Source: JAWLHU01 sp041690255 (lineage in GTDB: Bacteria > Bacillota > Sulfobacillia > Symbiobacteriales > Symbiobacteriaceae). Taken from it: a stretch of DNA of 64,000 nucleotides. A program made the translations under genes and the position numbers. A model generated the notes under the pieces. It worked only from the letters and a program-made list of their open reading frames with translations, did not search any database and was not told the origin of the DNA. Below are positions 7,830 through 16,056 of the stretch, piece by piece; position 1 is the first letter of the stretch; the number at the start of each line of letters is the position of its first letter. The DNA is taken from NCBI GenBank assembly GCA_041690255.1, contig JAWLHU010000008.1, forward strand, positions 124,001 through 188,000. The letters are read 5' to 3'.

Positions 7830-10025
7830 ATGACTGCGACTGCCCAGCAGAACCGCATTATTCTGGATGTCACCGGAATGACCTGCGCCGCCTGCGCTTC
7901 CCGGATCGAGAAGGGGCTGAACAAGCTCCCGGGCGTCAAGGCGAGCGTCAACCTGGCCGCCGAGAAGGCGAGCGTCGAGTTTCTGCCCGACCTGACCGAT
8001 CTGCATGCGATCATTGCCAAGGTAGAGGACCTGGGCTACGGTGCGATGGAGCACAAGGAGACCACCGGCGCCGCCGACCGGGAGCGGGAGATCCGGGAGA
8101 AGGAGGTCCGCCGCCAGTGGATCAGCTTCGCCATCGGTCTGGTCTTCACGCTGCCGATCTTCCTGGACGCGATGATCCTCATGCCCCTCGGTATCCATAC
8201 CTTCCTCTCAAACGGCTACCTGCAGTTCGCCCTAGCCACGGTGGTCCAGTTCGGCCCCGGCTGGCAGTTCTACCGCCGGGCCTGGTCCAACGTCCGGCAC
8301 GGCACGGCGAACATGGATGTGCTGGTCGTCCTGGGCACCAGTGCGGCCTACTTCTATAGTGTCGTGAACACCTTCCTGGCGGATGGCCACCTCTACTACG
8401 AAGCCGGCGCCACGGTGCTCACCCTGATCATTCTCGGCAAGCTCCTGGAGGCGGTGGCCAAGGGGCGGACCTCTGAGGCGATCAAGAAGCTGCTGGGCAT
8501 GCAGGCCAAAACCGCCCGGGTCCTGCGGGACGGCCAGGAACTGGACCTGCCGGTGGAGCAGGTCGTGGTGGGCGACGTGATCATCGTCCGGCCTGGTGAG
8601 AAGATCCCGGTTGATGGTCTCATTCTGGACGGCCACTCCGCCGTGGATGAGTCGATGCTAACCGGTGAGTCGCTACCGGTGGATAAGAAGCAAGGCGATA
8701 AGGTGGCCGGCGCGACCATCAACAAGCATGGTGCGTTCACCTTCCAGGCGACCAGGGTGGGCGCCGACACTGCTCTGGCTCAGATTGTGCGCATGGTGGA
8801 GGAGGCCCAGGGCTCGAAGGCCCCGATCCAGGCCCTGGCTGACAAGATCTCCGGTATCTTCGTGCCGATTGTGCTCGTGGTGGCCCTGGGCGCCTTGCTA
8901 GGCTGGGGCCTGATCGCAGGTGATTGGGTGGCGGGCCTGCAGGCCGCAACCGCCGTGCTTGTCATCGCCTGCCCGTGCTCTCTCGGCCTGGCAACGCCGA
9001 CGGCCCTCATGGTCGGCACCGGCCTCGGGGCGGAGAACGGCATCCTCTTCAAGGGCGGCGAGCACTTGGAGAAGGCGCATCTGGTAAACGTGGTCGTGCT
9101 CGACAAGACCGGTACGATCACCAAGGGCGAGCCGGAACTGACCGACCTGATCGCAGGGGATGGCTTCCATGAGGAGCAGGTACTGCGCCTGGCGGCGGCG
9201 GCGGAGCGGATCTCCGAGCACCCGCTGGCGGCGGCGATCGTGAAGGGCGCCCGGGAGCGGGGCATTACGCTGGCCGACCCGAAGGAGTTCAGCGCCATCC
9301 CTGGTCATGGCATCGAAGCGACGGTAGATGGCAGCCGCGTCCTGATCGGCAACCGGAAGCTCATGACCCAGTTCCGGGTGGATGTGGCCCCCCTGACCGC
9401 TGAGATGGACCGGCTGGAGGGTGAGGGCAAGACGGCCATGCTGGTCGCTATCGATGGGCGCTTTGCCGGGATCATCGCCGTGGCAGATACCGTCAAGCCG
9501 ACCTCGGCTGGCGCCATCAGCGAACTGAAGAAGATGGGGATCGAGGTGGTCATGATCACCGGCGACAACCGGCGCACCGCGGAGGCGATTGGCCGCCAGG
9601 TGGGCGTGGACCGGGTCCTGGCCGAGGTGCTGCCGGACGAGAAGGCGGCCGAAGTCGCAAAGCTGAAGGGCACGGGGAGGGTGGTGGCCATGGTGGGCGA
9701 CGGGATCAATGACGCCCCGGCCCTTGTCACCGCCGACCTGGGCATGGCAATCGGCACCGGTACCGATGTGGCGATCGAAGCGGCCGATGTGACCCTCATG
9801 GCCGGTGACCTCCGGTCGATCCCGGCGGCGATCCGCCTGAGCCGCAAGACCATGCGGAAGATCCGCCAGAACCTCTTCTGGGCCTTCGCCTACAACGTCG
9901 CCGGCATTCCGCTGGCTGCCCTGGGCATGCTTACGCCCATGCTCGCCGGTGCCGCCATGGCCTTCAGCTCGGTCTCCGTGGTGACCAGTTCGCTCCTGCT
10001 CAAGCGGTTCAAGGTCCTCAGCTAA
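7830..10025 (+). CDS. copA: Copper-translocating P1B-type ATPase
   Basis: CopA exports Cu(I) across the cytoplasmic membrane at the expense of ATP. The 731-residue protein has one N-terminal heavy-metal-associated domain with GMTCAAC (C19, C22). Paired membrane helices are followed by the TGES actuator loop, then the CPC metal site (C381-P-C383). The phosphorylated D425 lies in DKTGT, the HP motif in SEHPLAAAIV, and the nucleotide hinge in GDGINDAPA. AAGGAGGAG sits ahead of ATG 7830. copZ follows 30 bp downstream, and a CsoR-like operator precedes the gene. Confidence 0.97.
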   Translation: MTATAQQNRIILDVTGMTCAACASRIEKGLNKLPGVKASVNLAAEKASVEFLPDLTDLHAIIAKVEDLGYGAMEHKETTGAADREREIREKEVRRQWISFAIGLVFTLPIFLDAMILMPLGIHTFLSNGYLQFALATVVQFGPGWQFYRRAWSNVRHGTANMDVLVVLGTSAAYFYSVVNTFLADGHLYYEAGATVLTLIILGKLLEAVAKGRTSEAIKKLLGMQAKTARVLRDGQELDLPVEQVVVGDVIIVRPGEKIPVDGLILDGHSAVDESMLTGESLPVDKKQGDKVAGATINKHGAFTFQATRVGADTALAQIVRMVEEAQGSKAPIQALADKISGIFVPIVLVVALGALLGWGLIAGDWVAGLQAATAVLVIACPCSLGLATPTALMVGTGLGAENGILFKGGEHLEKAHLVNVVVLDKTGTITKGEPELTDLIAGDGFHEEQVLRLAAAAERISEHPLAAAIVKGARERGITLADPKEFSAIPGHGIEATVDGSRVLIGNRKLMTQFRVDVAPLTAEMDRLEGEGKTAMLVAIDGRFAGIIAVADTVKPTSAGAISELKKMGIEVVMITGDNRRTAEAIGRQVGVDRVLAEVLPDEKAAEVAKLKGTGRVVAMVGDGINDAPALVTADLGMAIGTGTDVAIEAADVTLMAGDLRSIPAAIRLSRKTMRKIRQNLFWAFAYNVAGIPLAALGMLTPMLAGAAMAFSSVSVVTSSLLLKRFKVLS

Positions 10026-10055
10026 ACCGATTCATTCAACTAGGAGGTAGGTAGT

Positions 10056-10271
10056 ATGTCTCAGATCGTAACCCTTGCTGTTCCCGGCATTACCTGCGGT
10101 GGATGCGTCAAGCGGGCAACCCAGGCCCTTCAGGGACATGAGGGTGTCCAGTCGACCGATGTGAAGGTCGGCCGGGCCAAGGTTGAGTTCGATCCCGCAA
10201 TCACCTCGATCGATGCGGTCAAGGCGACCATGGCGGCGGCGGGCTACCCGGTCGCCCGGGTCGAGGAGTAG
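10056..10271 (+). CDS. copZ: Copper chaperone CopZ
   Basis: This 71-residue single heavy-metal-associated domain has a ferredoxin-like fold and binds Cu(I) through GITCGGC (C14, C17). Such chaperones pass copper to CopA or to the repressor. AGGAGGTAGGTAGT precedes ATG 10056, and the 30-bp gap to copA supports one transcript. A perfect 13-bp hairpin follows. Confidence 0.95.
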   Translation: MSQIVTLAVPGITCGGCVKRATQALQGHEGVQSTDVKVGRAKVEFDPAITSIDAVKATMAAAGYPVARVEE

Positions 10272-10283
10272 TTCAGGACTGAG

Positions 10284-10312
10284 TGAAGCGCCAGAGATCC
10301 TCTGGCGCTTCA
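10284..10312 (+). terminator. Perfect 13-bp hairpin after copZ
   Basis: TGAAGCGCCAGAG-ATC-CTCTGGCGCTTCA is a perfect inverted repeat ending the copper operon. It lacks a T-run (GGCTGG follows), so it may stabilise the 3' end rather than terminate intrinsically. Confidence 0.55.
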
Positions 10313-10366
10313 GGCTGGTACGCCTCGCAGTCTACCGAGCCAGTGGGTTCAAATCCCACCGGCCTT
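10313..10366 (+). other. tRNA-like 3' fragment (T-arm and partial acceptor)
   Basis: GTGGG-TTCAAAT-CCCAC at 10343-10359 is an exact tRNA T-arm form with the GGTTCAAATCC signature. GGCTGG near 10313 can pair with CCGGCC at 10359-10364. The spacing is about 52 nt, too short for a full tRNA, and no clean D-arm or anticodon arm can be folded. It may be a decayed tRNA end or an integration scar. The rest of the 290-bp gap to the next gene shows nothing clear. Confidence 0.3.
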
Positions 10367-10562
10367 TTGCTCGTCACCGTCCCGTAGCCGGAGACAAGGC
10401 GCCTCGGAGCAATCCAGGCGTGGCAGGGTGTCCCGGGTGATTGGGAATCTGAAGGGCCTGTTCACCCCCTTCTGTTTGTGTTGCCTCGAATGAAGGTAGA
10501 GGGGCCCCGTATACGGAATAGTGTGTCTGCGAAGGGTGACAGATGCTTCTGGGGGGGTCGGT

Positions 10563-11033
10563 ATGATCGTCCGGCTGGATCTGAGCAATGACGCGATTGC
10601 CGCGGCGCTGTACGCCATGCAAGGGCGTGCCTATCGGGTGGAAGCGGAGATCATGGGGTTTGAGGGGACTCCACCCCTCAACGAAAGTCTCAATGAGCTT
10701 CGTCGAAGTAGGGAGGGTTTCTACGGCTTCTTCACGGGCAGTGGGGAGCTGGCGGGGGCGATTGCCATTGAGAGGGAAGGGGAGCGGGTGACCATTTCCC
10801 GGTTGATGGTAGATCCGCCGCACTTCCGAAAGGGGATCGGTCGTGCACTGCTCCGATTTGTCCTGGAGCAGGAGGCGGGGGCGAGGCGGATTCTGGTCTC
10901 CACCGGGAGCCTCAATACCCCGGCCCTTGAGCTGTACCGGCAGCATGGATTCCGCGAGAAGCGGCAGCGGGAGGTCGCCCCGGGGATCCTGGTGACCCAT
11001 TTGGAGCGACCCGCCGCTGGACAGGTCGACTAG
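10563..11033 (+). CDS. GNAT-family N-acetyltransferase
   Basis: A 156-residue single-domain acetyltransferase. The core is ISRLMVDPPHFRKGIGRALL, with the acetyl-CoA loop R-K-G-I-G-R, followed by NTPALELYRQHGF, the usual C-terminal beta-bulge segment. ATG 10563 follows a G-rich ribosome site; an upstream GTG at 10521 is less likely. The acceptor substrate cannot be predicted. The gene is convergent with the ABC-F gene, and their stop codons share the palindrome CTAG. Confidence 0.88.
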   Translation: MIVRLDLSNDAIAAALYAMQGRAYRVEAEIMGFEGTPPLNESLNELRRSREGFYGFFTGSGELAGAIAIEREGERVTISRLMVDPPHFRKGIGRALLRFVLEQEAGARRILVSTGSLNTPALELYRQHGFREKRQREVAPGILVTHLERPAAGQVD

Positions 11034-12715
11034 GACCCTCGGAGCGCCCGTAGCTCCCGGCTGATACGAATGAACTCCTGGTTCAGCCGCTCCGCCTCGC
11101 CGGGTGGAGGGGCGGCCAGTTGGGCGGAGAGCTGTGCCAGCCGCATCTCCAACAGGAGCCGCTGCTCCGCTGGCGCTGCCGTTGCCGGGGCCGGCGGCTT
11201 CTCGTCGCGCTCCAGGAAGGCCTCGTAGCCATCGGGGAAGGGTTCCAGTCGGCCATTCGCCACGTGTAGGACTCGAGTCGCCAGCCGCTTCAGCAGGTAC
11301 TGGTCGTGGGAGACGAGGAGCAGGGTGCCGGGGTAGCCATCCAGCGCCTCCTCGACCGCCTCGCGGGAGGGCAGGTCGAGCCCGTTGGTCGGCTCGTCGA
11401 GCACCAGCAAATCCGGGGCGCTCAGCAGGATCTTCGCGATCGCCAGCCGCACCTTCTCGCCGCCCGAGAGCGTGCCGACCCGCTGGCGCACCGCTTCGCC
11501 CCGAAAGAGCAGGCAGCCCAACAGGCTCCGGGCGGAGGCCTGGTCCATGGCCGAGTTGCCCGTCGCCTCTTCCAGCACCGTGAGCGATGGGCTCAAGTTC
11601 TCCATCTCCTGCGCAAGGTAGGACAGCCGGACCGGCGAACGGTAGAGGCTGCCCTCCGAGGGGCTCAGCTCGCCAAGCAGCAGCCGGACCAGCGTGGTCT
11701 TGCCCGACCCGTTCGGCCCGACTACGGCGACCCGGTCGCCCCGCTGGACGTAGAAGGAGGCCCGCCGGAAGAGCCAGCGGCGGCCATCGTACGAGAAGCC
11801 CAGGTCCTCGGCCAGGATCAGGTTCTTGCCGGTCTGCCCGGCACCATCGAAGGTGAGGTTGACTCGGGCAGCATCTCGCGGCTTCTCCACCCTCATGCGC
11901 TCCAGCCGCTTCCCCATGGCCTTGGCCACCTGCATGTGTGCCTTGGCCTGGCCCCGCTGGTAGTCCTTCCAGTTGGCCGGGGCGCCGGGCGGTGCCTTGG
12001 CGTTGTGGGTCGAGACCGCCCAGGAGATCTGCCGGCGCATGGCCTCTTCGAGTTGCTTCTTCTCCCGGATAAAGTCGCGGTACTCGGCATCTGCCCGCTC
12101 CCGCTCCGCCCGCTTCTGGGCGGCGTAGGTGGTGTAGTTGCCGGGGTACTCCTTCACCTGGCCATCGGCCAGTTCGAGGATGCGGGTGACGGTGCGGTCC
12201 AGGAACCAGCGGTCGTGGGAGATCATCAGTACAGTCTGGTTGCCCCCGATGAGCACCGACTCCAGCCAGCGCAGGCCCTCCGTGTCCAGGTGGTTGGTGG
12301 GCTCGTCAAGCAGGAGCAGGTCGGGCTGGCCGGCGAGGGCTTGGGCGAGCGCCGCTCGGGTCTTCTGCCCGCCGGAGAGCGAGCCCGCGGACTGGCGGAG
12401 CATCGACCGGGTGATGCCGCAACGGGAGAGGAGTTCGCCGGACGCCGCTCCCAACTGCTCCTGCAGGGGCCGGTCCGGCTCCCAGTGCCCCTCCTGGGCC
12501 AGGTAGCCCAGCCGGGGAGCACCGCCGAGCCAGTTGACCCGGCCTTCATCGGCCCGCTCCAGGCCGGCCAGGATCTTCATGAGCGTGGACTTGCCGCATC
12601 CGTTCGCTCCCACCAGCCCGACCCGCTCGCCGGGGGCCAGGTGGAAGCTTACCCCGGTCAGGACCGGGTGGCTGTCGTATTCCTTGATCAGTTCGTTCAC
12701 GCGAAGCATTGTCAT
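11030..12715 (-). CDS. ABC-F family ATPase (ribosome-associated, possible antibiotic resistance)
   Basis: This soluble tandem ABC ATPase has no membrane segments, as expected for ABC-F proteins that bind the ribosomal E site. From the start chosen here (ATG 12715, with AAGGAGG 11 nt upstream) it has 561 residues. The first Walker A is GANGCGKST (about 36-44), with LSGGQ and LLLDEPTNHLD. A long charged inter-domain linker (about 225-310) follows. The second nucleotide domain has GPNGSGKTT, LSGGE and LVLDEPTNGLD, and the C-terminus is coiled-coil-like. A terminator hairpin in its leader is reminiscent of drug-induced members such as VmlR; housekeeping members usually lack one. Resistance function and drug class are inference. 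Confidence 0.9.
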   Translation of the reverse strand: MTMLRVNELIKEYDSHPVLTGVSFHLAPGERVGLVGANGCGKSTLMKILAGLERADEGRVNWLGGAPRLGYLAQEGHWEPDRPLQEQLGAASGELLSRCGITRSMLRQSAGSLSGGQKTRAALAQALAGQPDLLLLDEPTNHLDTEGLRWLESVLIGGNQTVLMISHDRWFLDRTVTRILELADGQVKEYPGNYTTYAAQKRAERERADAEYRDFIREKKQLEEAMRRQISWAVSTHNAKAPPGAPANWKDYQRGQAKAHMQVAKAMGKRLERMRVEKPRDAARVNLTFDGAGQTGKNLILAEDLGFSYDGRRWLFRRASFYVQRGDRVAVVGPNGSGKTTLVRLLLGELSPSEGSLYRSPVRLSYLAQEMENLSPSLTVLEEATGNSAMDQASARSLLGCLLFRGEAVRQRVGTLSGGEKVRLAIAKILLSAPDLLVLDEPTNGLDLPSREAVEEALDGYPGTLLLVSHDQYLLKRLATRVLHVANGRLEPFPDGYEAFLERDEKPPAPATAAPAEQRLLLEMRLAQLSAQLAAPPPGEAERLNQEFIRISRELRALRGS

Positions 12716-12768
12716 TCGTAGGGCCGCCTCCTTCTGGTCAGGCGGTCCCGCTGCCCATGCACGCACGC

Positions 12769-12840
12769 AAAAAGACCACGGGTCGTACCCCCGTGGTCCT
12801 GGTGTTTTTCGCAAAGCACCGCAGACGGGACCGGCCTCAT
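12769..12840 (-). promoter_or_regulatory. Leader attenuator of the ABC-F gene with possible leader peptide
   Basis: On the minus strand GACCACGGG (12798-12790) pairs with CCCGTGGTC (12782-12774) and is followed by TTTTTGCG, a good intrinsic terminator 54 nt before the ABC-F start. ATG 12840 opens a 42-codon frame that runs through this hairpin and ends in a TGA overlapping the ABC-F ATG. It has no clear ribosome site, so the leader peptide is tentative. Confidence 0.5.
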
Positions 12841-13000
12841 GTGCGCGACCAGCGGCCCTGAGCCAAGCCCAAGCCGTGTCGCCGATTTGCACTTAGAGTC
12901 CAGTCGCGTTGATCATGACTGCGGTACCTCCGCCTATTTGGCCAAAGAATTGAACCCACTTCACACGATATGCGCCGCGAGTCTCTCTGTCAAGCTTGTA

Positions 13001-13077
13001 GGGAAGGCAGGGGGAAGGCAAGGGCAAGGCAGGGGGAAGGCAGGGGGAAGGCAGGGGGAAGGCATGGGCAAGGCGCC
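13001..13077 (+). repeat. 11-bp tandem repeat, seven copies
   Basis: Seven adjacent 11-bp units follow the pattern GGGAAGGCAGG, with variants starting GGC or ending AAG, ATG or GCC. All guanines are on the plus strand. The tract lies 70 bp ahead of the FrnE-like selenoprotein gene, in the 430-bp gap after the divergent ABC-F gene, and carries no credible gene. Confidence 0.85.
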
Positions 13078-13147
13078 TGGGGTCCATGGACAGGCAAGGG
13101 GTTAAGCTATCCATGGAGCATGATCAAAAACGAAAGTGGGGATCACG

Positions 13148-13768
13148 TTGGCCGTTGAGATCACGATCTTCTCCGACTACGTATGACCGTTCTGCTATAT
13201 CGGCGAGGGACTCGTCGAGAAGCTGAAGACTGAGCCCGACCTGGACATGAGGGTCACCTGGCTCCCGTTTGAGCTGCACCCCGAGACACCGCCGGAGTCG
13301 ATCCTGCTCACAGAGTACTTCAAGCAACTCTCTCCCGCCCAGATCGAGCAGATGCACGCCGGCCTGAAGGCCCGGGCCGGTGAGCTCGGCCTGCCCATGA
13401 ACCCGCCGCCAATCCTGGCCAACACCCGCCGTGCCCTGGCCCTGGCCGAGTTCGCCCGGGACGAGGACAGCCTGGACGCCCTCCACCTGCCGCTCTTCCA
13501 GGCCTTCTTCGTGCACGGCCAGAACCTGTACGACGAGGCGGTGCTGCGCAGTGTGGCCGCACAGGCGGGCCTGGACCCCGACGATGCGCTGGCCTCCGTG
13601 CTGGACGGACGCTATGAGGAGCGACTCGACCAGTATGCCGCCCAGGCTCGGGCTTACGGGATCAGTGGGGTGCCGACGTTCATCATAAACAACAAGTACA
13701 AGATCGTCGGGGCCCACCCCTACGAGAAACTGCGGGAGACCATCCGTCAGATCGCTCGGCAGGGCTAA
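13148..13768 (+). CDS. FrnE/DsbA-family oxidoreductase with Sec active site (UPFC)
   Basis: FrnE-like proteins are thioredoxin-fold oxidoreductases with a CPWC site. From TTG 13148 (GTGGGGA upstream), the product begins AVEITIFSDYV, then a TGA at 13184, then PFCYIGEGLVEKLK. This is the family's N-terminal strand and active site, with U13 in place of the first cysteine (U-P-F-C16). The remaining frame to TAA 13768 covers the helical insertion and the conserved GVPTFIINNKYKIVGA. The next in-frame start after the TGA, at 13247, would lose the active site, so a standard call there is wrong. A SECIS-like hairpin follows the TGA. There is no signal peptide, so a cytoplasmic location is likely. A CcdA-like gene follows 50 bp downstream. 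Confidence 0.88.
13184..13218 (+). promoter_or_regulatory. UGA codon with SECIS-like hairpin (FrnE gene)
   Basis: TCGGCGAG (13200-13207) and CTCGTCGA (13211-13218) form an 8-bp stem with one wobble around loop GGA. The loop starts 21 nt after the TGA at 13184-13186 and begins with G, like the hairpin of the PCYCGC gene. Confidence 0.68.
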
Positions 13769-13817
13769 TCCACACTTTCTTCACAGTCCTCATGGTAGAC
13801 TGGGGGGACGGGGAGGG

Positions 13818-14585
13818 GTGAGCGTGGAGTCTCTCGTAGATCTGGCCTACCAGTGGTACACGGTCATGAGCCAACTCAGCAACCTGGTCGGTGAGCCGGT
13901 TCAGCGATTGCTGGGCAGCCAGAACATACCCGGCCTCTCGGCGCTCCTCTTTGGGCTCATGGGCGGCCTGGCCCCCTGCCAGGTGACCGCCAACGCCGGA
14001 GCGATCGCCTACGTGACCGAGTCGAGTCGGCAGCAGCGCCCGCTCTGGACCACTGTCGGCTCCTTCCTGCTCGGCAAGATCGCGGTGTACGGTACCCTGG
14101 GCATCCTGGCGGCGATCATTGGCTGGAGGTTGCCAATCCCGGTCATGATCCTGCTGCGCAAGCTCTCCGGCCCGATCCTGATCCTCATGGGCCTCTACAT
14201 GCTGGGCTGGCTCCGCTGGAATGGCCCCGCCTTCGAGCGGGTGGCCGAGTGGATCCGTGAGCGCATGCCCCGCCGGGGCTCGCCCGCCTTCTGGCTCGGG
14301 GTCGCCTTCTCCCTCGGTTTCTGCCCAACCATGGCCATGATCTTCTTCGGCGGGCTGGTGCCGCTGGTCGTCGCTTCTCAGGCGGGGATTCTGCTGACGG
14401 TGATCTTTGCAGCTGGCACCGCCCTGCCGGTGATCCTCTGGGCTGCGGCCCTCTCCGCCGGTCGGGAAGCGGGCAGGCGATGGGTGCGGGGCGTCCGCCG
14501 CGCCGATCGCTACGTTCGGATTGCAGCGGCTGTCATCTTCCTGTTGCTTGGGCTGAATGATTTCGTGCTCTACTGGTTCTCGTGA
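13818..14585 (+). CDS. CcdA/DsbD-like membrane thiol electron carrier
   Basis: The 255-residue product has about six membrane helices and two conserved cysteines, C54 in GGLAPCQV and C169 in LGFCPTM. This is the cysteine pair by which CcdA/DsbD proteins carry reducing equivalents from cytoplasmic thioredoxin across the membrane. GTG 13818 follows GGGGAGGG; GTG 13824 is an alternative with better spacing. It lies 50 bp downstream of the Sec-containing FrnE-like gene, so the two probably form a thiol/selenol redox pair, although a cytoplasmic FrnE could not be its outer-face acceptor. Confidence 0.85.
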   Translation: MSVESLVDLAYQWYTVMSQLSNLVGEPVQRLLGSQNIPGLSALLFGLMGGLAPCQVTANAGAIAYVTESSRQQRPLWTTVGSFLLGKIAVYGTLGILAAIIGWRLPIPVMILLRKLSGPILILMGLYMLGWLRWNGPAFERVAEWIRERMPRRGSPAFWLGVAFSLGFCPTMAMIFFGGLVPLVVASQAGILLTVIFAAGTALPVILWAAALSAGREAGRRWVRGVRRADRYVRIAAAVIFLLLGLNDFVLYWFS

Positions 14586-14602
14586 CCTCATCTGACAATG
14601 AA

Positions 14603-14632
14603 GAAGCCCGGGCACGATGGCCCGGGCTCATG
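14603..14632. terminator. Bidirectional terminator between ccdA-like and MFS genes
   Basis: AGCCCGGGC-ACGATG-GCCCGGGCT is a perfect 9-bp stem between two convergent genes; T-rich sequence follows on both strands (TCATGTTATTG and TCTTCATTG). Confidence 0.75.
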
Positions 14633-15841
14633 TTATTGCTGGGTCTGAGCGCCCGGCCGGACATGGGACTGCCGTCGGGCCAGGACCACCAGGGCGAGGG
14701 CGAGGAGGAGGAGCAGGCTGAGAAAGGCGATGAACCCCGGCCAGCCGTAACCGGTCATGAAGATGCCGCCCACCGTCCCGGCCACTGAGGAGCCCAGGTA
14801 GTACGTGAAGAGGTAGAGCGATGAGGCTGCGCCCTTGTTGGTCCGTGCTCGCTGCCCGACCCACCCGCTTGCGATAGAGTGGGCGCCGAAAAAACCGGCT
14901 GTGAACACGGCAATGGCAACGATCTTCACAGGGACCGAACCGGCGAGCGTGCCGAGCGCACCGATGAGTTCAAACCCGATCGAGAGTGCCAGGATCGGCC
15001 CCCGGCCATGTGCGTCCGAGAGGCGGCCCATGAAGGCGGAGCTGAACGTTCCCGCCAGGTAGAGCAGGAAGACCCAACTGACGAGGATGGGGCTCAGATT
15101 GTATGGCGGCGCGATCAGGTGGTAGGTAATGTAGTTGTAAAGGGCGACGAAGGTCCCCATGATCAGGAAGGCGATGGCGTACAGGCTGCGCAGCAGCGGA
15201 TCGGCAAGCGCATCCAGGAGCGACCGGCCAAGCCGGCTCAGCTTCAGCGGCTGGGCCTGGAAGTGCCGGGAGGGGGGGAGGGTCCGGGCGAACCAGACCG
15301 TACAGAGCAGGCTCACGAGCCCAATCGCCCCGACGGCGGCGCGCCATCCCCAGAGTTCGGCCACCGTGCCGGAGACAATCCGCCCGCTCAGGCCGCCGAC
15401 CGAATTGCCGGCAATGTAAAGCCCCATGGCGCCCCCCAGGTAGTGGGGATCGATCTCCTCCGCCAGGTAGGCCATTGCGGTAGCGGGCAGGCCGGCCATG
15501 GCAAGACCATGAAGGAAGCGCAGGGAGAGGAAGGCTTCGAACTGGGGCACCATGGCCGCCAGCAGCCCGATGACGCTGGTCGCGATCATCGTCCAGGTCA
15601 TGACGGGTTTGCGGCCCACGGAGTCGGCCAGCGGGCCCGCCAGCACCAGCGATGCAGCCAGGCCAACCGTGGCCACGGAAATGGAGAGGCTGGCGTGGGC
15701 GGGGGTGATTCCGAAGGCGTCCGAGAGGAGCGGGAGGATCGGTTGGGGTGCGTAGAGGCTGGCGTAGACCGATAATGCGCCGAGGAAGAGGGCCAGGGTG
15801 ACCCTTCTGTATTCGGCGCTCCCCTGCTGCAGACCGGGCAC
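14633..15841 (-). CDS. MFS transporter (YnfM-like)
   Basis: The 402-residue protein has 12 predicted membrane helices and the MFS loop signature GPLADSVGRK between helices 2 and 3, with a second copy (MGRLSDAHGRG) in the C-terminal half. Overall it resembles the YnfM/aromatic-efflux group of drug and metabolite exporters. It starts at GTG 15841 with AAGAAGG upstream. The substrate cannot be predicted. Confidence 0.85.
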   Translation of the reverse strand: MPGLQQGSAEYRRVTLALFLGALSVYASLYAPQPILPLLSDAFGITPAHASLSISVATVGLAASLVLAGPLADSVGRKPVMTWTMIATSVIGLLAAMVPQFEAFLSLRFLHGLAMAGLPATAMAYLAEEIDPHYLGGAMGLYIAGNSVGGLSGRIVSGTVAELWGWRAAVGAIGLVSLLCTVWFARTLPPSRHFQAQPLKLSRLGRSLLDALADPLLRSLYAIAFLIMGTFVALYNYITYHLIAPPYNLSPILVSWVFLLYLAGTFSSAFMGRLSDAHGRGPILALSIGFELIGALGTLAGSVPVKIVAIAVFTAGFFGAHSIASGWVGQRARTNKGAASSLYLFTYYLGSSVAGTVGGIFMTGYGWPGFIAFLSLLLLLALALVVLARRQSHVRPGAQTQQ

Positions 15842-16056
15842 GGTAAGGCCTTCTTTCGTAGAGTGTACACCTCTGAATGGTACTCCATTTTCCGAGCGAA
15901 TGCCAGGGAAACTGCCTTTACGGGTACATACTCTCTACGCGGCTGTCACTTTGGGAGTGCCGTGCGCACCATAGACTCAAAGATCTCGATTCCATTGGCT
16001 CCACACGAACTCCAAAGCCCTGTGGTATGGTACAGGCGGAATAGGAGGATGAGGCC

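Noticed and set aside
10313..10366. selC (tRNA-Sec) or an intact tRNA
   Set aside because: The T-arm is good, but there is no 8-bp acceptor, no long variable arm, and the loop read as anticodon loop gives CAA rather than UCA.
12744..12832. An antiterminator pairing in the ABC-F leader between GGTCCCG and CGGGACC arms
   Set aside because: The two arms enclose the terminator hairpin rather than competing with it, so both can form at once; the pairing does not explain a switch.
13247..13768. A 173-residue oxidoreductase starting at ATG 13247
   Set aside because: This start drops the thioredoxin-fold first strand and the active site; the upstream frame through the TGA encodes both.
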